Origin: Cinclus cinclus
Lineage: Eukaryota > Chordata > Aves > Passeriformes > Cinclidae
Reading direction: 5' to 3'
DNA length: 64,000 bases
Assembly (NCBI RefSeq): GCF_963662255.1
Contig: NC_085050.1
Span: 3,729,194 to 3,793,193, forward strand
Shown: piece by piece, positions 34,201 to 46,790 of the stretch
Position numbering within the stretch: position 1 is the stretch's first letter
How the letters are laid out: each line of letters opens with the position of its first letter
The notes under the pieces: model-generated
Database searches by the model: none
Told to the model about the DNA's origin: nothing
What the model saw: the letters and a program-made list of their open reading frames with translations, nothing else
Position numbers and translations under genes: made by a program

Positions 34201-34660
34201 AAGTTGCTTATGAGTTTTCTTTCATGTTCAGTTTTGTTTTTTTTTTTTTAATTTCATCATGGCTGCTCAGCATCTCCTTCTGAGCAGTAGCAGAGACATC
34301 TGTCAGGCTTAGGAGGCAGCTACAGCATTGATATTCTTGCTTTCATGTTTCAGTAGTTATCTTTGCAACTCGAAATGACAGAACCTCTTTTAAATACCAT
34401 TTAAAATAAAAGATACAATTCTGTAGACATTGGTGACAATCATGTGGGAAGGATTGCCACTTACCATGAAAATATGGCTTTGTTAAGTTTCAGATAAGAA
34501 ATGAATGAGATTATTAAAGACAAAAAAATGGGTTTATTCCCTTTTTTGTTATTAATGAGTGTGATTTGATAAATACATGGTAAGTTTTGGAGTGACAGAT
34601 CTGCTCCTGACACAGCAGGCTTCATACAAAACGAAGATTAACAACAAATTAAAAGAGAAA

Positions 34661-34795
34661 ATCACAGAATCATGGAATGGTTTGGGCTGGAAGGAATTTT
34701 TAAAGGTCACCACCCAGCTCCAGCTCCTGAGCACCTTCCACTAAACGTGGTTGCTCCAAGCCCTGTCCAGAGTGGCCTTGAACATTTCCAGGGCA
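34661..34795 (-). mobile_element. CR1 3' end fragment
   Basis: Begins with the intact reverse-complement tail 'atcacagaatcatggaatgg', then 'tttgggctggaaggaatttt', 'ggttgctccaagccctgtcc' and 'gtggccttgaacatttccag'. Antisense frames at 34700-35052 are partly its shadow. Confidence 0.95.
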
Positions 34796-37173
34796 AAAGA
34801 GGAAAATGCCATCTCTGGGTGTCAGGAGCCCTGGGTGACAGGTGGGGTGTGCATTTTCTGACAGCGTGGTGATGGTGGGAGCCGGGCCTTGAAACAGCTG
34901 GGAGAGGGGAAGTAGTGGTGCCCCCTGTTCCAAAAACAGGAGTTACAGTTTTTCCAGTTAAAGTGCACTGAGAGGTAATGAATTGAGAGATAATGAACAT
35001 AAGGACGTTTCAAAGGTGAGAAGCACAAAGAAGGAACAGACAAACTACACATTTTAGAATCATGGATAAACAGAAGGAATTTTTCAGAGTATTACCATTT
35101 ATTAGTCAAGTACAAAAGGAATGAATGAAATGCGTGTTTATTACATGCATTACTTACATTACTATTCAGTAAGAAATGTGGAAGAATAAATTACAAATAC
35201 ATGGAACCTAAACCAGATTTTTTCATAATGTGAAAATAAAACTACAGTTGAGTGCATCCTCCTAAATCTAAGAGCAGAAGGAGAGTGGGAACAGAAGAAC
35301 ATGATTAATCTTTAACAGTAAACTTTTTTCTTGTCACTCTAAATCAAAGGCAACCATGCATCAGATGTTGAGTTTGAACTAAATAAATGATAAAAATGCG
35401 TGATTTGATGGAGTTGGTGAAAATTACAACAGAAGCCTCTATTCAGTTGTCTTTAACTGAATTGACTGGCTAATCCCTCCCTTGTTCTCCTACCTTTTTT
35501 TTTCCTTTTTTTTTTGAAAATTAATAAAGAAACAAAACTAATTTGAATTAAAACAGTAGGAAAGGGGAGGGGGTATTTTGAAATTTCCTGTCTGTAGAAG
35601 TAGGGTAGATCCCATGCAGGAGGAAACTGCATAGCTATAGTTGGATTTAGGGTTTTGCCTTTGGGGAGCAGACTTGGAGCAGCCATCACTTTGTTCCTAC
35701 CTGGATGCTGTAGCATCACTTTATAGTCACCTGTTGGCACAGATTAAAACATTTCTGCCATCAGAAAATGGAGCACAGGAAAAGCCACTGAAGAGATGAG
35801 AATTCATCAGGCAGTGTTAAACAAATGTTGGGTCTTTGCTACTGTGTTGCAGTGATTTTGTAGTTGATTGTGTGATTCTATGACTGCTACTGGAAGTTAA
35901 AGTTGTCTGAAACAAAAATCTCTGTTTCTGAAACACTACCTGAAACCTGAAGATTTTAGCTTGGCTTCTTTGTATCCTTCTATCCACTCAACATATCACA
36001 TGCCACCAAATTGTTAAGGCTTATAAATGAAAGCTGCACTATATTTTTCTGCTATAAAGGTTTGGGGGAAAAAGGTATCTTGGAACCGTCTCCCAGAATA
36101 CCTCTGTTTTCCTGTGAGCCAAGACAAATGAGAGAAGGGCAAAAGCACCCACCAACAAAACCCTTTCTGCAGTGTCTGTTTAACAAAAATGGAACATAAT
36201 TATATGTGTGCTTTGAAAGAAACTGAATTTCATATCCCATATATAGAGCTGGAGCCCATCTCTGGTGGTAGAGTAAATTAATTCCACCATTCTCTCAATT
36301 TTTCCTTTCTGAATTGCTGAGTACTTCAGAGAGTTAGTGCCGTGAGCTATGTCGGCCCAGTAAAATATTTTTGTTTATTTCAAAGCCAACACTAAATTAT
36401 ACTGCCTGTTTGTTGTCTATAAATTCATGGAGTTATTCTTAGAAATAGTTTTGCCCAAGAGGTTAACTGAATTCTGTGAGAATCTATATTCTTCCTGAAG
36501 TTGCTAGAGATTTGTTTGTCAGAAGATAATATGCTGCAGCACATGCTCTGGTTTTTCTGTCTTCTTAGTGTGGGGACAGAGAGTGAAACCAGGATAAATC
36601 CTCTGGCTTGCTTGTAAAGTTCGTTGTGGAAGAAAGACATAAAATTGTGGGCACTCTATGGAGTAGAAAACAAGTTTAATGTACTACAGTAAAATCTTGA
36701 CTGTGGTACGTATTTATTCTGTTTTCTTCAATTGCTTTTATGGGATATTCATTATGACCTTAATAGCTTATTGTGCATGAGAAAATTGGCTTAATGAATA
36801 ACTGGTAGGGACCTGCCCTGGGTTTCTGGTGCAGCCTGAAGCCCGTGTCACAAGACAAGCAGCAGTTAAAAATCTCTCCATTCAAGATCATTTATTCATG
36901 TTCTGCCTCTTAGTAGTAGAGTTGTAACAGTCTACTCTGTTCTGCTTTTGTGATAGATACCATCATTTCACTCAACAACAGCGGGAATGGCGTAAAAAAA
37001 TAAACAAATACTCAAGTGTGTGCACATATGTATCGTGTGTCATCTGAAAGTTTTGTGCAAATTTCTTTACTACATAACACTGCAACAAGCCTGGTGAGAA
37101 CGAGCTGGAGCTACAGCACTTCTGCACTGGAGTGCACTTCTTTCTAGTTGTGAGGTAGTAGATAAATGATATC
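34796..37173. other. Unique DNA, no gene seen
   Basis: Mixed to low GC, with T/A-rich tracts around 35495. Open frames at 35453-35740 (minus), 36011-36199 and 36425-36640 (minus) are short and unlike any recognised family. Confidence 0.5.
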
Positions 37174-37276
37174 GTGGAGTCACTGGATGCTTTGGATTGG
37201 AAGAGACCTCGACGATCATCTCATTGCAGCCCCTCTGCTGTGGGCAGGGACCTTCCACTAGAGCAGGTTGCTCAAT
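37174..37276 (-). mobile_element. CR1 3' fragment, diverged
   Basis: 'tggagtcactggatgctttg' corresponds to a mutated tail, followed by 'gattggaagagacctcgacg', 'ctgtgggcagggaccttcca' and 'agagcaggttgctcaat'. Minus orientation, roughly 100 bases. Confidence 0.8.
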
Positions 37277-37626
37277 AATATTTGCATTTTAAATGAACTG
37301 ACCGTATCCTTACGTGACAGGTGAATCTCTTGCTCCAAAATCTGGAATTTGAAGGTGCTTCTCCTGAATTCTAAGACTATGTCTTGTGAAGGGGAAAGGG
37401 AGAGTTGTGGATGGAGCTGGAGTGTGTGTGCCAAGGCAGGGCATTCACTAATTGTAATGAATACATGTAATCACTAAATTGTGATTTGGTAACTGCTTTT
37501 AATTTGCTTTCGCCACGTGCTTCCTGGCAGCAGAGACTGTGCCTGGCCCACTAGGTGTGGAATCTCCTGGAATGTCAGGAATGGGATGGGTTTACACCTC
37601 CAGGATGTCCTAATGTGCTCTTGCAG

Positions 37627-37793
37627 GTGGTTTGCTCCCTACGGATAAGCAGCATCAGCCCCTGATGATGATTGTGACTGTTGAACTCGAAGCAGCCCTG
37701 GTTGGACTTCACTGCTTGCCCTGTCTTCTGATCCCTCATGATGTTGCTGAAGTCATGTCTGATTCTCAGTTTCCTATATGTGAAAATAAATAA
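37627..37793 (+). other. Terminal-exon-like open segment, unrecognised
   Basis: An acceptor 'tgtgctcttgcag' ends at 37626. Reading in phase 1, 54 codons are open to a TAA at 37791-37793. An AATAAA overlaps the last codons (37785-37790). The frame opens with GLLPTDKQHQPLMMIVTVEL. The opposite strand is also open for 87 codons, which lowers the weight of either reading. No family recognised. Its entry phase does not match the phase-2 chain further left. Confidence 0.15.
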
Positions 37794-37799
37794 CAATAT

Positions 37800-40700
37800 T
37801 TTTCTTATTAGCTGGCAGGTTCTTTTCCTTGCATACAAGAAGCTTTCTGTTGCTTTCTCCAGACTATGGAAATTTTTCCTGTTCCTTTCAAAGCTGTGAG
37901 AATGTTGTCACACATGGTGGCCTCGTCACAGTCGACTAAAGACACTTAGCATCTCTTTGGGAGATGATGGGGAGAAATGAGGCATTTTCTCCATCATATG
38001 TTAGTGAAAAGCCATTAATGTCAAAAAGTGAAGCTGTGGTATTCGTGTGGTGTCTGCAGAGCCAGGGCTCTGCCATCAGCACTTGGGAAGCTGCCTCTGG
38101 GAAGGGGAAATGATGTTCCTTAAGAACAGTCATAGTATAAAAGGATGTGGGTGGTGAACTGGATTCCTTCAGCCCTCAAAACTGTGATACTGTTATTTTA
38201 GACAGACGTGTAGGTCACGATTTTGTTGTCCCAAGTGTTTTGATGCTTCCTGAATCGTGGAATGATAAAGTGTAGTATTCCTGCTCTTTAGCACAGAGCT
38301 GTACTCAGAAAAAAACCTCACCCATGTTTGTTAGGATGGGAGGTAGAATTTTGAAATATAACCCCTCTCCAAAAAAAAAAAAAAAAAAAAAAAAAAGGAT
38401 ATATGTATATGAGATATCTGAATGGGAAGTAAAAGCCGGATGATAAATAGCTCTACTTTTAGCATTTAATTTTGTATCCATATTTAGCACACTTATTCTG
38501 GTAACTATTAAAGTTTCCATATATTTATCAGTGAATTAGATTTTTTTTTTTTTTTTTTAGTGTGACTTTTAATTAGCGGTTGGGGGAAAATTGGGAAAAA
38601 AAAATCACACCTAAATTTTCCAAGTGCAGAATTATTTGGAAATAAAAAGAGGCAAAGTCAGCCACTGTTAACTCTGTCCTTCACATGTATATTTACTCTT
38701 CATGAGCAAGCTAATTTTTGTGTTCTCTTGGTTGTCTTCACTCCCCTCCACCACAAGACAGAAGAACCCCCAGCTGTCAAGTTTTTTTGTTTGGGGTTTT
38801 TCATCTCCTTTTAATATCTCTCAGCCAGGTTTTTAAAATCTCCAGGTATATTTATTTCATGTACCTTCCCCACCCTTGATTTCTTATAAAGTGAGATGGT
38901 TGCTGGTGATACCTGGGTCGTGAAAACAGCTGTGCCCTGCAAATGAGCTGATGGTTGTTGCTGCAGTCAGGTGGAGCTGGGAAACTGAGGAAAAGTCTCA
39001 AATTACATATGAATTTGTTCAAGTCACACATAACACAGGAACTGGAACAAAAATACCCACAAAATTGTTTAAAAACTCAAGCAGGCAGAAGTGAAAAAGT
39101 AAATAAGAATTAGATATGCTGAAATCACCTGTTAGAGCCACTCAGCTTTTTGGCAGAATTATGAAGCCACTGGGAGACAATTCTGTATTTTTTAGATAGG
39201 AATTATAGGAATTCTCCATCCCAGATTTTCATGCTCTGTATCCGAGTTGCTTATTCCTAAGATGTTTATTGCTAGATAGGCACTGCTGGGCACCAAGGCA
39301 TAAATGCAGCCATGCATTGTGATCCCATAACAAATAGTTTCATCTGAGAGATCCCTGTGTCCCATTTGCAATCAGCAGGAACAAGCACTGGAATGTGCTT
39401 AGTGCACAGTGGCAGGGATGTCAAATTGTTAACAGCAGCTTGCACCCAGAGCAGCAGAACAGATGATTCGTGGCTAAACTGAACCAGAGAAAAAGAAAAT
39501 GTCAGTATAAGTTGAATTTTCAGACAGAGAGTGTCAAAGCTCTAGATCACGGAGTGAAGGGTTGTTTTGAAAAGCTGACAGCACTTAAATCCTCTTCCCT
39601 ATTGTATTTTCCTACTTTCTTTTGGTCCACAACCAAAAATGTATCTTGTTGGGTGTTTTGTTTGTTAATTTGTTTGGGAAGTTCAAGGGTTTAGTTTGCA
39701 AGATTAATTCTTGCATAGGAGGATCTGCAGTTCTGTGACTCACTGCTTTTTGATCTTGGTGCAAGCATCATTATACAACTTTAAACACTGTATTCTACCT
39801 TTTGGTAAAATGTGGTTATTTTTTTTTCTCTCAATTTTTTTTTTCTCTCAATGTTCTTGATAAAATTGACCAAGAGGTTTGTCCCCTACATGTGCAGAAT
39901 ACAAGAGCCTGCATGCTGGGTGAGAGGAGAAAGCTGATGGAGAAAGTGGAAGTATTTTGATAGAGAAAGTAAAAGGGAGAGTAAAGGAGGGTAGATATAT
40001 AAAAGAAATATAGATGGGGCAATTGAACAAAGATAAAGAGAAATGAGGCAGGAGACTGAAAGGAGGAGGTGAGATGTAGGTGAGAAGAATATCACACACT
40101 GTTTATAAATCTTCAGCTCTGGCTGCTTTTTATTTCAAGTAAGGGGTGAAAAATTAAAACACGGAATATTGCCCAGAACTGGACTTATTATCAGGCAGAA
40201 AAGAAAGATACTATTTGGTCCTGCTTTTCCACAGTAACACTGTAAAAATCCATGAGAAATATTTTGAGGGATAAGTGTCAGCACTGAGAACTGCACAGAT
40301 GGAAAGAGCCTTAGAAGCAGTGTTACCCCAGGTATCCAAGTTTTATATTCTGTATGCCATGTAACAGTGTTTGTTAATAACCCTTGACTACCACATGAAG
40401 CTCACTTTGCCCTTCATTATTTCAACAGTTAAGGATTTGTGGTTTGTTAATTCTCATTTTTTTGTCTGCCACTCATCTCTTTTTGCCCAGAAGTAGAGCA
40501 GGAGGGGAGCGGGTAGCTGGAGTGGTTGATAGTTTTGATGTCTGCAGATGGTTGTGGAGCATTTCTAAGGGTCTGTATAGATCAGGAGAGAGACCAGAGC
40601 ACTTCCAGGCATTCCTTTTCAAGGCAAGGTTGGAGACATGAATAAATACAATGCTGCTTTGTGGATGTTTCTTTTTTATCTGTCATTTTTAGGAGTGGGA

Positions 40701-41080
40701 AAAGCTATCACCTATCCAGAGATCCCTGTGTGACTGATATTTTCAATTCTTTCTAATAACTAACCAGTGTTCGACAAGCTTTCATCTTTTCTTTTTTGGT
40801 TCAGGTATTTTGAAGGCTGATTCCCAGCTCATCTGCTGCTGTGTTTGACAAGGTGTTGCTGTACTTGGAACATCTCTAAATAATTCTGTTTCCTGGTGTT
40901 GCTGCTGCAGGTTGTTCTGGAGTTTCTCTGTTTACATCTTTAGCCAGGCTGGTTTGAGAGCTGTTCCAGAAGAGCAGGAAGGAAAAATGGGCAAGAAGAA
41001 AGCAGCTGAGTGGTTGTGGGGTGCTTATTTCTTACTCCTTTAGCAGCAGGGAAAAAACAGGCCAGTTACACAAAATGAGA
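37800..41080. other. AT-rich DNA with homopolymers, no gene seen
   Basis: Contains a 26-base A run (38371-38396), an 18-base T run (38541-38558) and a short tandem duplication of a T-run plus CTCTCAA unit (39820-39850). A 'ggattccttcag...actgtgatactg' stretch near 38160 weakly resembles a CR1 tail but is not convincing. Confidence 0.5.
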
Positions 41081-41173
41081 ACAAAACAAACCACAAACAA
41101 ACCCCAAAACAACAAAAAACCAACAAAAACAAACAAACAAACAAACAAACAAACAAACAAACAAAAAACCCCA
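41081..41173 (+). repeat. (AAAC)n microsatellite
   Basis: A clean run of about ten AAAC units (41125-41164) flanked by A/C-rich degenerate copies. The QTNKQTNKQ frame is a repeat artefact. Confidence 0.96.
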
Positions 41174-42810
41174 ACACATAGGTTTGCTGGTATCACTTCT
41201 TGGTGTATAACTTTATTTACTTATTTTTTTTTCTGGAATGACTGATACAGGCATTGATTGTGTTTTTTATCGTGTTGGGTTTCTCTGCAAGAAGTACTGA
41301 TAGAGACTGAACAAACACTGAGCCATGACCTGCCTGGCAGAAGGGGCAGCAGCACAGGTTTGTGCACAGGGAAAATTGGAGAGGTGGGGGACAGAGAGAG
41401 ACAAGAGCTCAGTCAAATTGCAGTTTAGGATTCCCAGGTCCCCAGGCCTGGCTGAGAGATGAGGCAAATGGTGTGTGGAGCTTTTGGACACTCACTTAAT
41501 TTGGCTTTTCCAAAGTGGATTTTAGGCAGTCCTGACCTTCCTGCGCACTGAGGCTTATCTCGCTTCACTGTGTTTTGTTTTTTCCTTAAAAAGTGGCACT
41601 TGAACACAACCTGGTTACTATTTTTAGGGAACAAACAAGCCATGAAACATGTTAATGCTCCGTGGATCAATAATGAGGGATTTCAAGCCTAAAAAGACAA
41701 GTGTCTGGTTCTCTTTGGAGTTTGAATGGCATGCAAAGGTGAGGTGACATTTCCTGTGACAGTCTGCATCACAAGGGCTCCTCAGAGCTCACCGTACAGA
41801 AGTTCTGTAAGGGGCTGATGATCCTAAATTGCTGCTATTTAGTTATTTTATAATTAAACAGTGAGTAAAAAAATGTTATTTGAGGTCAGTAGGCCATTAG
41901 TTTTCCTGATGGATTTGACTGTAGGTTGTTAGATGGTTCTTTACATTAGGAATCTAGGAAATGCCACTTTGCAGTAGACTAATGGTCTTTCAGGTCATCT
42001 GTACTCCTGCAGATTTCATTACTTATAATATTTTTAAGCATTTTACCCATACTTCATTCTCTAGTTGTTTGAAATGGCCACCTCAAGGTCATGTTTCAGA
42101 ACTTTTATTAGTGTTTATTTGTGATTCAGAAGAAGAAGAAGCATTCCCTAAAATCTCATTGTTTTTCACCAAGTCCTGTATAGCTGAAGGCTAAAAAATA
42201 GCCAAATGATGCCTTGATACTTGTATGTGCTCCTGACTTAATTATCAGACAGCCTGATGATAGAAAATATAATTTTTCTAGTGTATTTCTCAATCTGCAA
42301 AAACATTTTAATAATTAGAGCAGTGGCTTAGTAAAGGCCCTGTTCCTGCATCTCACAGAGATGAACATAAATGGACAGACAATGTGTTGCTGAAAGTCAT
42401 CTGAAAGCAAACACTCAAAAGTAAAAGTTCAGACAGGTGTTGGATTGATTTAAGTTTTTAAGGGAAAAATTCACAACCTGGTTGTGAATAATATCTAGTT
42501 CCAGGAATGTTTTTGTTTTCATCCAGAAAAAGATACACTGGCAACTGAACTCAGTTGTTTAATGGCCATGCACAAAGCTTTCAGTGTTTAAGTAGTCAAT
42601 TTGCTGGGAATCTGGGCCCCTGAACTGTGTTCCCACTGTAATTTAGAGATTCATTTACTTAGATAAGGCACTTAATCTCCCTGGGTCTGCTTCCCAATAG
42701 TAAAAGAGAAAAACTAAACCTCAGAAGTCTTAATTATGGGTATCTTGTTAGGTTTAATTAATTCGTAAGGGATGTTAATGTCAGCCTGTGAAAACTGGCG
42801 TGTGGGTGAA
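41174..42810. other. Unique DNA, no gene seen
   Basis: Low to moderate GC. Open frames on the minus strand (41267-41670) have no family signature. Confidence 0.5.
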
Positions 42811-42852
42811 GTGTGTGTGTGTGTAATTCCATTTGACTCACACACACACACG
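42811..42852. repeat. (GT)n / (CA)n inverted repeat, potential hairpin
   Basis: A GT run at 42811-42824 and a CA run at 42839-42851 are perfect reverse complements over 13 bases, separated by about 14 bases. RNA or single-stranded DNA could fold into a stable stem with an AT-rich loop. Origin by inversion or by two independent microsatellites cannot be told apart. Confidence 0.85.
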
Positions 42853-43195
42853 TTGTTAACAGAGCTCTCTGAGGGCTGCAAGGCCAAGCAGGCAGGAGCA
42901 AACAGGAGTTTTGCTTATGGACGCTCCCTGTGACCTCTCAGGGTGGGAAATATTTAATGACACCATCATCTGCTGTCATCCCAGCAGAAAGCCTGTCTCA
43001 TTCACTTCACAGGAGCTGCAGATTTTCACCTCCTTTAGCCAGGTGGATTCCCCTTCCCCATCTCCAAATGCCTTTGGGAAACCCCTGAAGGAATGGTTGT
43101 GCCAAGGTATTTTTTTGTCATTTCAAGTACAGTTCCTTGGCATTCAGCAGATGGATGTGTGTGTGAAAACAGTGGACCTGTCTTCCCAATTGCAG

Positions 43196-43254
43196 ATACA
43201 TTTGAAGAACCGGTTTCCAGCTTGGCTGGCAGGAATCCAGCACTGAGGCTGGCA
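43196..43254 (+). other. Exon-like segment, 59 nt (weak)
   Basis: A good acceptor 'gtcttcccaattgcag' ends at 43195 and a GTAAGT donor starts at 43255. One frame is open across it (TFEEPVSSLAGRNPALRLA), entering in phase 1 and leaving in phase 0, which does not match other candidates. The region 42880-43330 is GC-moderate and open on both strands. No family recognised. Confidence 0.13.
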
Positions 43255-43329
43255 GTAAGTTTTGCCCAGCTGGGATGTGAGTGGGGCACTGCAGCTCCAG
43301 GTGAATGTTGCAATAGCAGGTACTGAGCA

Positions 43330-44900
43330 GATGCCCCTTGGCTTTGGAAGAGATCATGAACTGACCCATTTTGTGTGGGTCATACAACAGTAAGACTCCC
43401 TCCCATCTGTTACAGTTCCTGTTAAATTTCAGGTCTATGAACCAGGAGTTTTGTGCCAGTGCTCATTTTTTTTTTCTTACGGTTACTCCTAAGACAGAAT
43501 AGGTGTCTAGTACATGAGGGGTGACATCCATATTTCATGTTCCTACGATTCAGTCTCTTATATCCAAAAAACTGATGAGTGAGACAATTGTTTTCTAAAA
43601 TTAGGGGATAGGAGATCCATGGAAAATATCACTGAAGGCAATAAAATGCAGTTACAGGATTTATTAGTGCAGACTTTGCATTGTATTTCCCCATGCTGTC
43701 GGGGTTCACTGATTGTTTTGAAATACTCTTTCTAAAGGCCAATTTTGTTTTAAAGTATTTGCTACTGAGGACTGCCAGTACAGCTAATCCTTTATCTAGC
43801 ACTGGGCTAAAACACGGTATTTGCAGTGTTAGGGTGTGCTGTACAGTGCTGAACACCTTGTGGTGTTCAAATGTTTGAATTCAGTGAGGCTCACTAAATA
43901 GACCCTGCTTCATCCAGATGGGTGAATGGGTTATGGAATTAGCAGAAGTGCCATCATTAATACCTGTTTTTCTTTTGCTTCATTGGAAGATAATCATGCT
44001 CATTGCTTTTCCAAAAATAGAGGTGGTTTTCCAGGACACAAATTACAACTTTTTTTTTTTTTTTTTCTCTCATGTTTAAAACTATTCATTATTATGAAAG
44101 TAACAAGGAAAATACATGAGGACAAAATTGGTATTTCTGTTCTGTAGATTGAAAGTTCTTAAAGAGCCAGAATTTTTAGAGAGGAAAAGAGCTGTTAAAT
44201 TAAAATATTGCTCATTTTACCTCGTGATTGGTACAGCTCTCATAGGATCTTTTTAAGAATTATTTAATTTCTAATTTAAATGGTATCTTGTTCTTGAGAC
44301 ACAGGCTGCATTCTAACTCCCCACCCAAGGCACACCTTGGACTCTAATTAAGCAGGAATAAATTAATAGCAAAGGCAGAAGAATTAAAGGACTACCAAAA
44401 CAGAGGAGTCAGGATTATTTTCATCCCTCAGATCCACTTGCATGGAATGAATTTGGTCTCGTGTAAAAAACCTTTTCCCAGTCCAAAGCATTGGGGATGT
44501 GGAGCATGCCATGAACCTGCAGGATGCACTGCTGCTGTCACACTCACTTACAGTGGCTCTGTGCTGGTTATCTGAATTTATGTCACTCCCCTGGTTTGGA
44601 GCAGTGTCGCCATCATTTCCTGTCCTCTTCAATTGAATTGCACGTGTTCAATAAAACTCAAACACACCCTGATTTGGTAACCCCAGGTTTCTGTTTCTTG
44701 AATTGCCACATACCAAAGGAGCTCCATATCTGGGCTGTCCGGGTGGTGATGCTGGCCTGCATCCTTCAGGCTTTAATTCTCTCCTGGAAGAGGATGTAAG
44801 GATCTCTTCCTTAGAATAGTAACTTAAAAACCTCCAAAACAACAAATAGGACAGGAACATTTAATGCAATTAACAGCTGATATGTCAGTTTATTGTTTGA
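43330..44900. other. Unique DNA, no gene seen
   Basis: Low to moderate GC, with a 17-base T run (44050-44066). 44400-44800 is GC-richer, contains an AATAAA near 44650 and open frames on both strands, but no long terminal repeat or gene is recognised. Confidence 0.45.
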
Positions 44901-44908
44901 TTTTGCAG

Positions 44909-45111
44909 CCAGAGGTAACAGTGACTTCAAAGGTGTTGTAGCCAAGAATGGTGCTGTTAACTCTGCAATGTTGATGAAAGCTGTGGAAGTGTCTTTTTGT
45001 GATGTGAAAAGTGAATTATACAGCACATATTGGCTGAAGTATTTAGAGTTGTTCAACTGCATTGTGTTTTTTTGCTCAAATAGCTCAAGTTCTAAGATTT
45101 TGAATGATTAA
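44909..45111 (+). other. Open segment after a splice-acceptor match
   Basis: 'ttgtttgattttgcag' ends at 44908. The phase-1 frame that follows is open for about 66 codons to TAA at 45109-45111, beginning RGNSDFKGVVAKNGAVNSAM and becoming F-, C- and S-rich near its end. The first 50 codons look protein-like. The opposite strand is open too (44811-45062). No donor of quality and no family recognised. Confidence 0.15.
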
Positions 45112-45990
45112 AAAAAAAAAAATCTGAAATGCCAAAACCATAATGAGCATTTTAGAACTGACCTTTAGAAGGTACTTGTGTACACTTTGTGCACTGATTG
45201 TTTTGAAAAATCAGACTTTATTTTAATTTCTCAAACCAATGTAATAAGGCAGGCCCTGTGTTAACATGGTGATAAACAGACACCAACCATAGTTACTAAT
45301 TTTTTAAATACCTGAAAACCTGTAGATCTATGTGCTAACGGTCTACGAGTAATTTAAAAGTATAATCCTTCCAGGTGCTGAATAATTGCCAGGTAATATC
45401 AGTGTATTTCTGTGGCTCCTGTGGGCCTCTCTGTAATGCTGTGAACTAATTGTGGGTGCACGGGATGTGGTTTGAGTGATGAAAGAAATTTGTCTGAGCC
45501 ACTGAGCTGGATGCTTGCACGCAGCAAGGTCCACGAGGGATCATGTCTAATCTTGAATGTGCAGCTGGTGAGGATTAGGTGTGAAAGGATGTAAAACCCA
45601 GCAGCAGCTGGGGACAATGAAGTTCATTATAAATCTATTGAATATTTTGAACTGCTAGGTGAGAGCTGAGTAAAAAATGCAGCAAGAGGTGGCATTTTAT
45701 TGATTCAGTGGATGTTTTATTTAAATAAATCTTACTTAAAAGCAAACAACTCTTTGATGAGCATCTGCGGTACCATAGAGCTGGAATATATTTATTAAAC
45801 TGATTGGGTTCATCATGTAACCACTCCTCGAATTTCCTGGATCTTGGAATTGAATATACACCTTAAAGGCTCACTACTGGAACTCAGCATGCTGCTAAAC
45901 CTATTTCACTTTTCCTCTTCTACCAATAAACTTGGAGTGAACAGTGAACCCCAAATAAATTAGAAAATCTGAGGGGTCAGTAATGAAAAG
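45112..45990. other. AT-rich DNA, no gene seen
   Basis: Begins with a short A run. Otherwise low-GC unique DNA with short intron-like frames. Confidence 0.5.
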
Positions 45991-45991
45991 T

Positions 45992-46133
45992 AAAAAAAAA
46001 CAAAAAAAAAACCACCAAAAAAACAAACGAACAAACAAACAAACAAACAAAAAAACAAACAAACAAAAAAAAACCCCAGCAACAACAAAGGAAATACCCA
46101 ACTTTTAGTTGTTTTTTGTTTTTTGTTTTTTTT
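45992..46133 (+). repeat. A/(CAAA)n tract followed by T/(GTTTTTT)n tract
   Basis: 45992-46076 is A-rich with (CAAA)n. 46107-46133 is its near complement, TTGTTTTTT-type. The two can pair as an imperfect inverted repeat around a 30-base spacer. Confidence 0.9.
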
Positions 46134-46736
46134 CCTGTAGACTTCAAATTATTTTATAAAATATTGAATATTTGTATCTCAGGAGGGCAGAAGGGTGATG
46201 TGACCTGCACAGCATCACTCAAAGGCAAAGGGCAGAACTGGGAATTAGGTGCCTGTGCCTTGAGTTGCACTCTCTGAACACTGCGTGGGGTAATTTGGTG
46301 TAGCTGATCCATTGCAGCAGGGATTTACCAGTGGAAAATGACCCTGTTACTGGTCAGTTCAGTGGGGTCTAGGAGAGGCTGGAGAGGGGGATTGTGAAGA
46401 GAGAAGAATCCAGGGCTACCATGCCAAGGAAGTCACTTGGAAGCTGAGGAGAATGCAGCAAACAATTCCTTTGCTAAACTGGCTTTCCTCCAGAAAAATA
46501 AATTAAACATTGCATTGCTCCAAGACTTTGGAAAAGAAAAAGAAACCAGGGGGCAGCAGGGCCAGGACAGCTGACCCGATCTGGCCAGAGGGATATTCCA
46601 CATCACAGAATAATTCATCATCCCAGTTTAGAAACTGGGGGAGTGTGCTGGGAGGGGCTGCTCTGTGCACTGGGCAGTGGGTCTGAGCAACTGCGTAGTG
46701 CATCACTTGTGTTTCTTGGGGTTTGTGACTCTCTCT
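46134..46736. other. Unique DNA, no gene seen
   Basis: GC-moderate sequence with short open frames on both strands and no family features. Confidence 0.45.
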
Positions 46737-46759
46737 TTTCTTCTTCTTCTTCTTCTTCT

Positions 46760-46790
<31 letters not shown>

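Noticed and set aside
38140..38190. Possible CR1 tail ('ggattccttcag...actgtgatactg')
   Set aside because: Similarity is limited to one short block with no upstream CR1 signature.
38371..38396. A26 run as the tail of a processed pseudogene
   Set aside because: No AATAAA at the expected distance and no recognisable coding sequence upstream; several other homopolymers here behave the same way.
44384..44800. Possible long terminal repeat (AATAAA plus GC-moderate flanks)
   Set aside because: No matching second copy, no TG...CA boundaries with target duplication and no tRNA primer-binding site were found.
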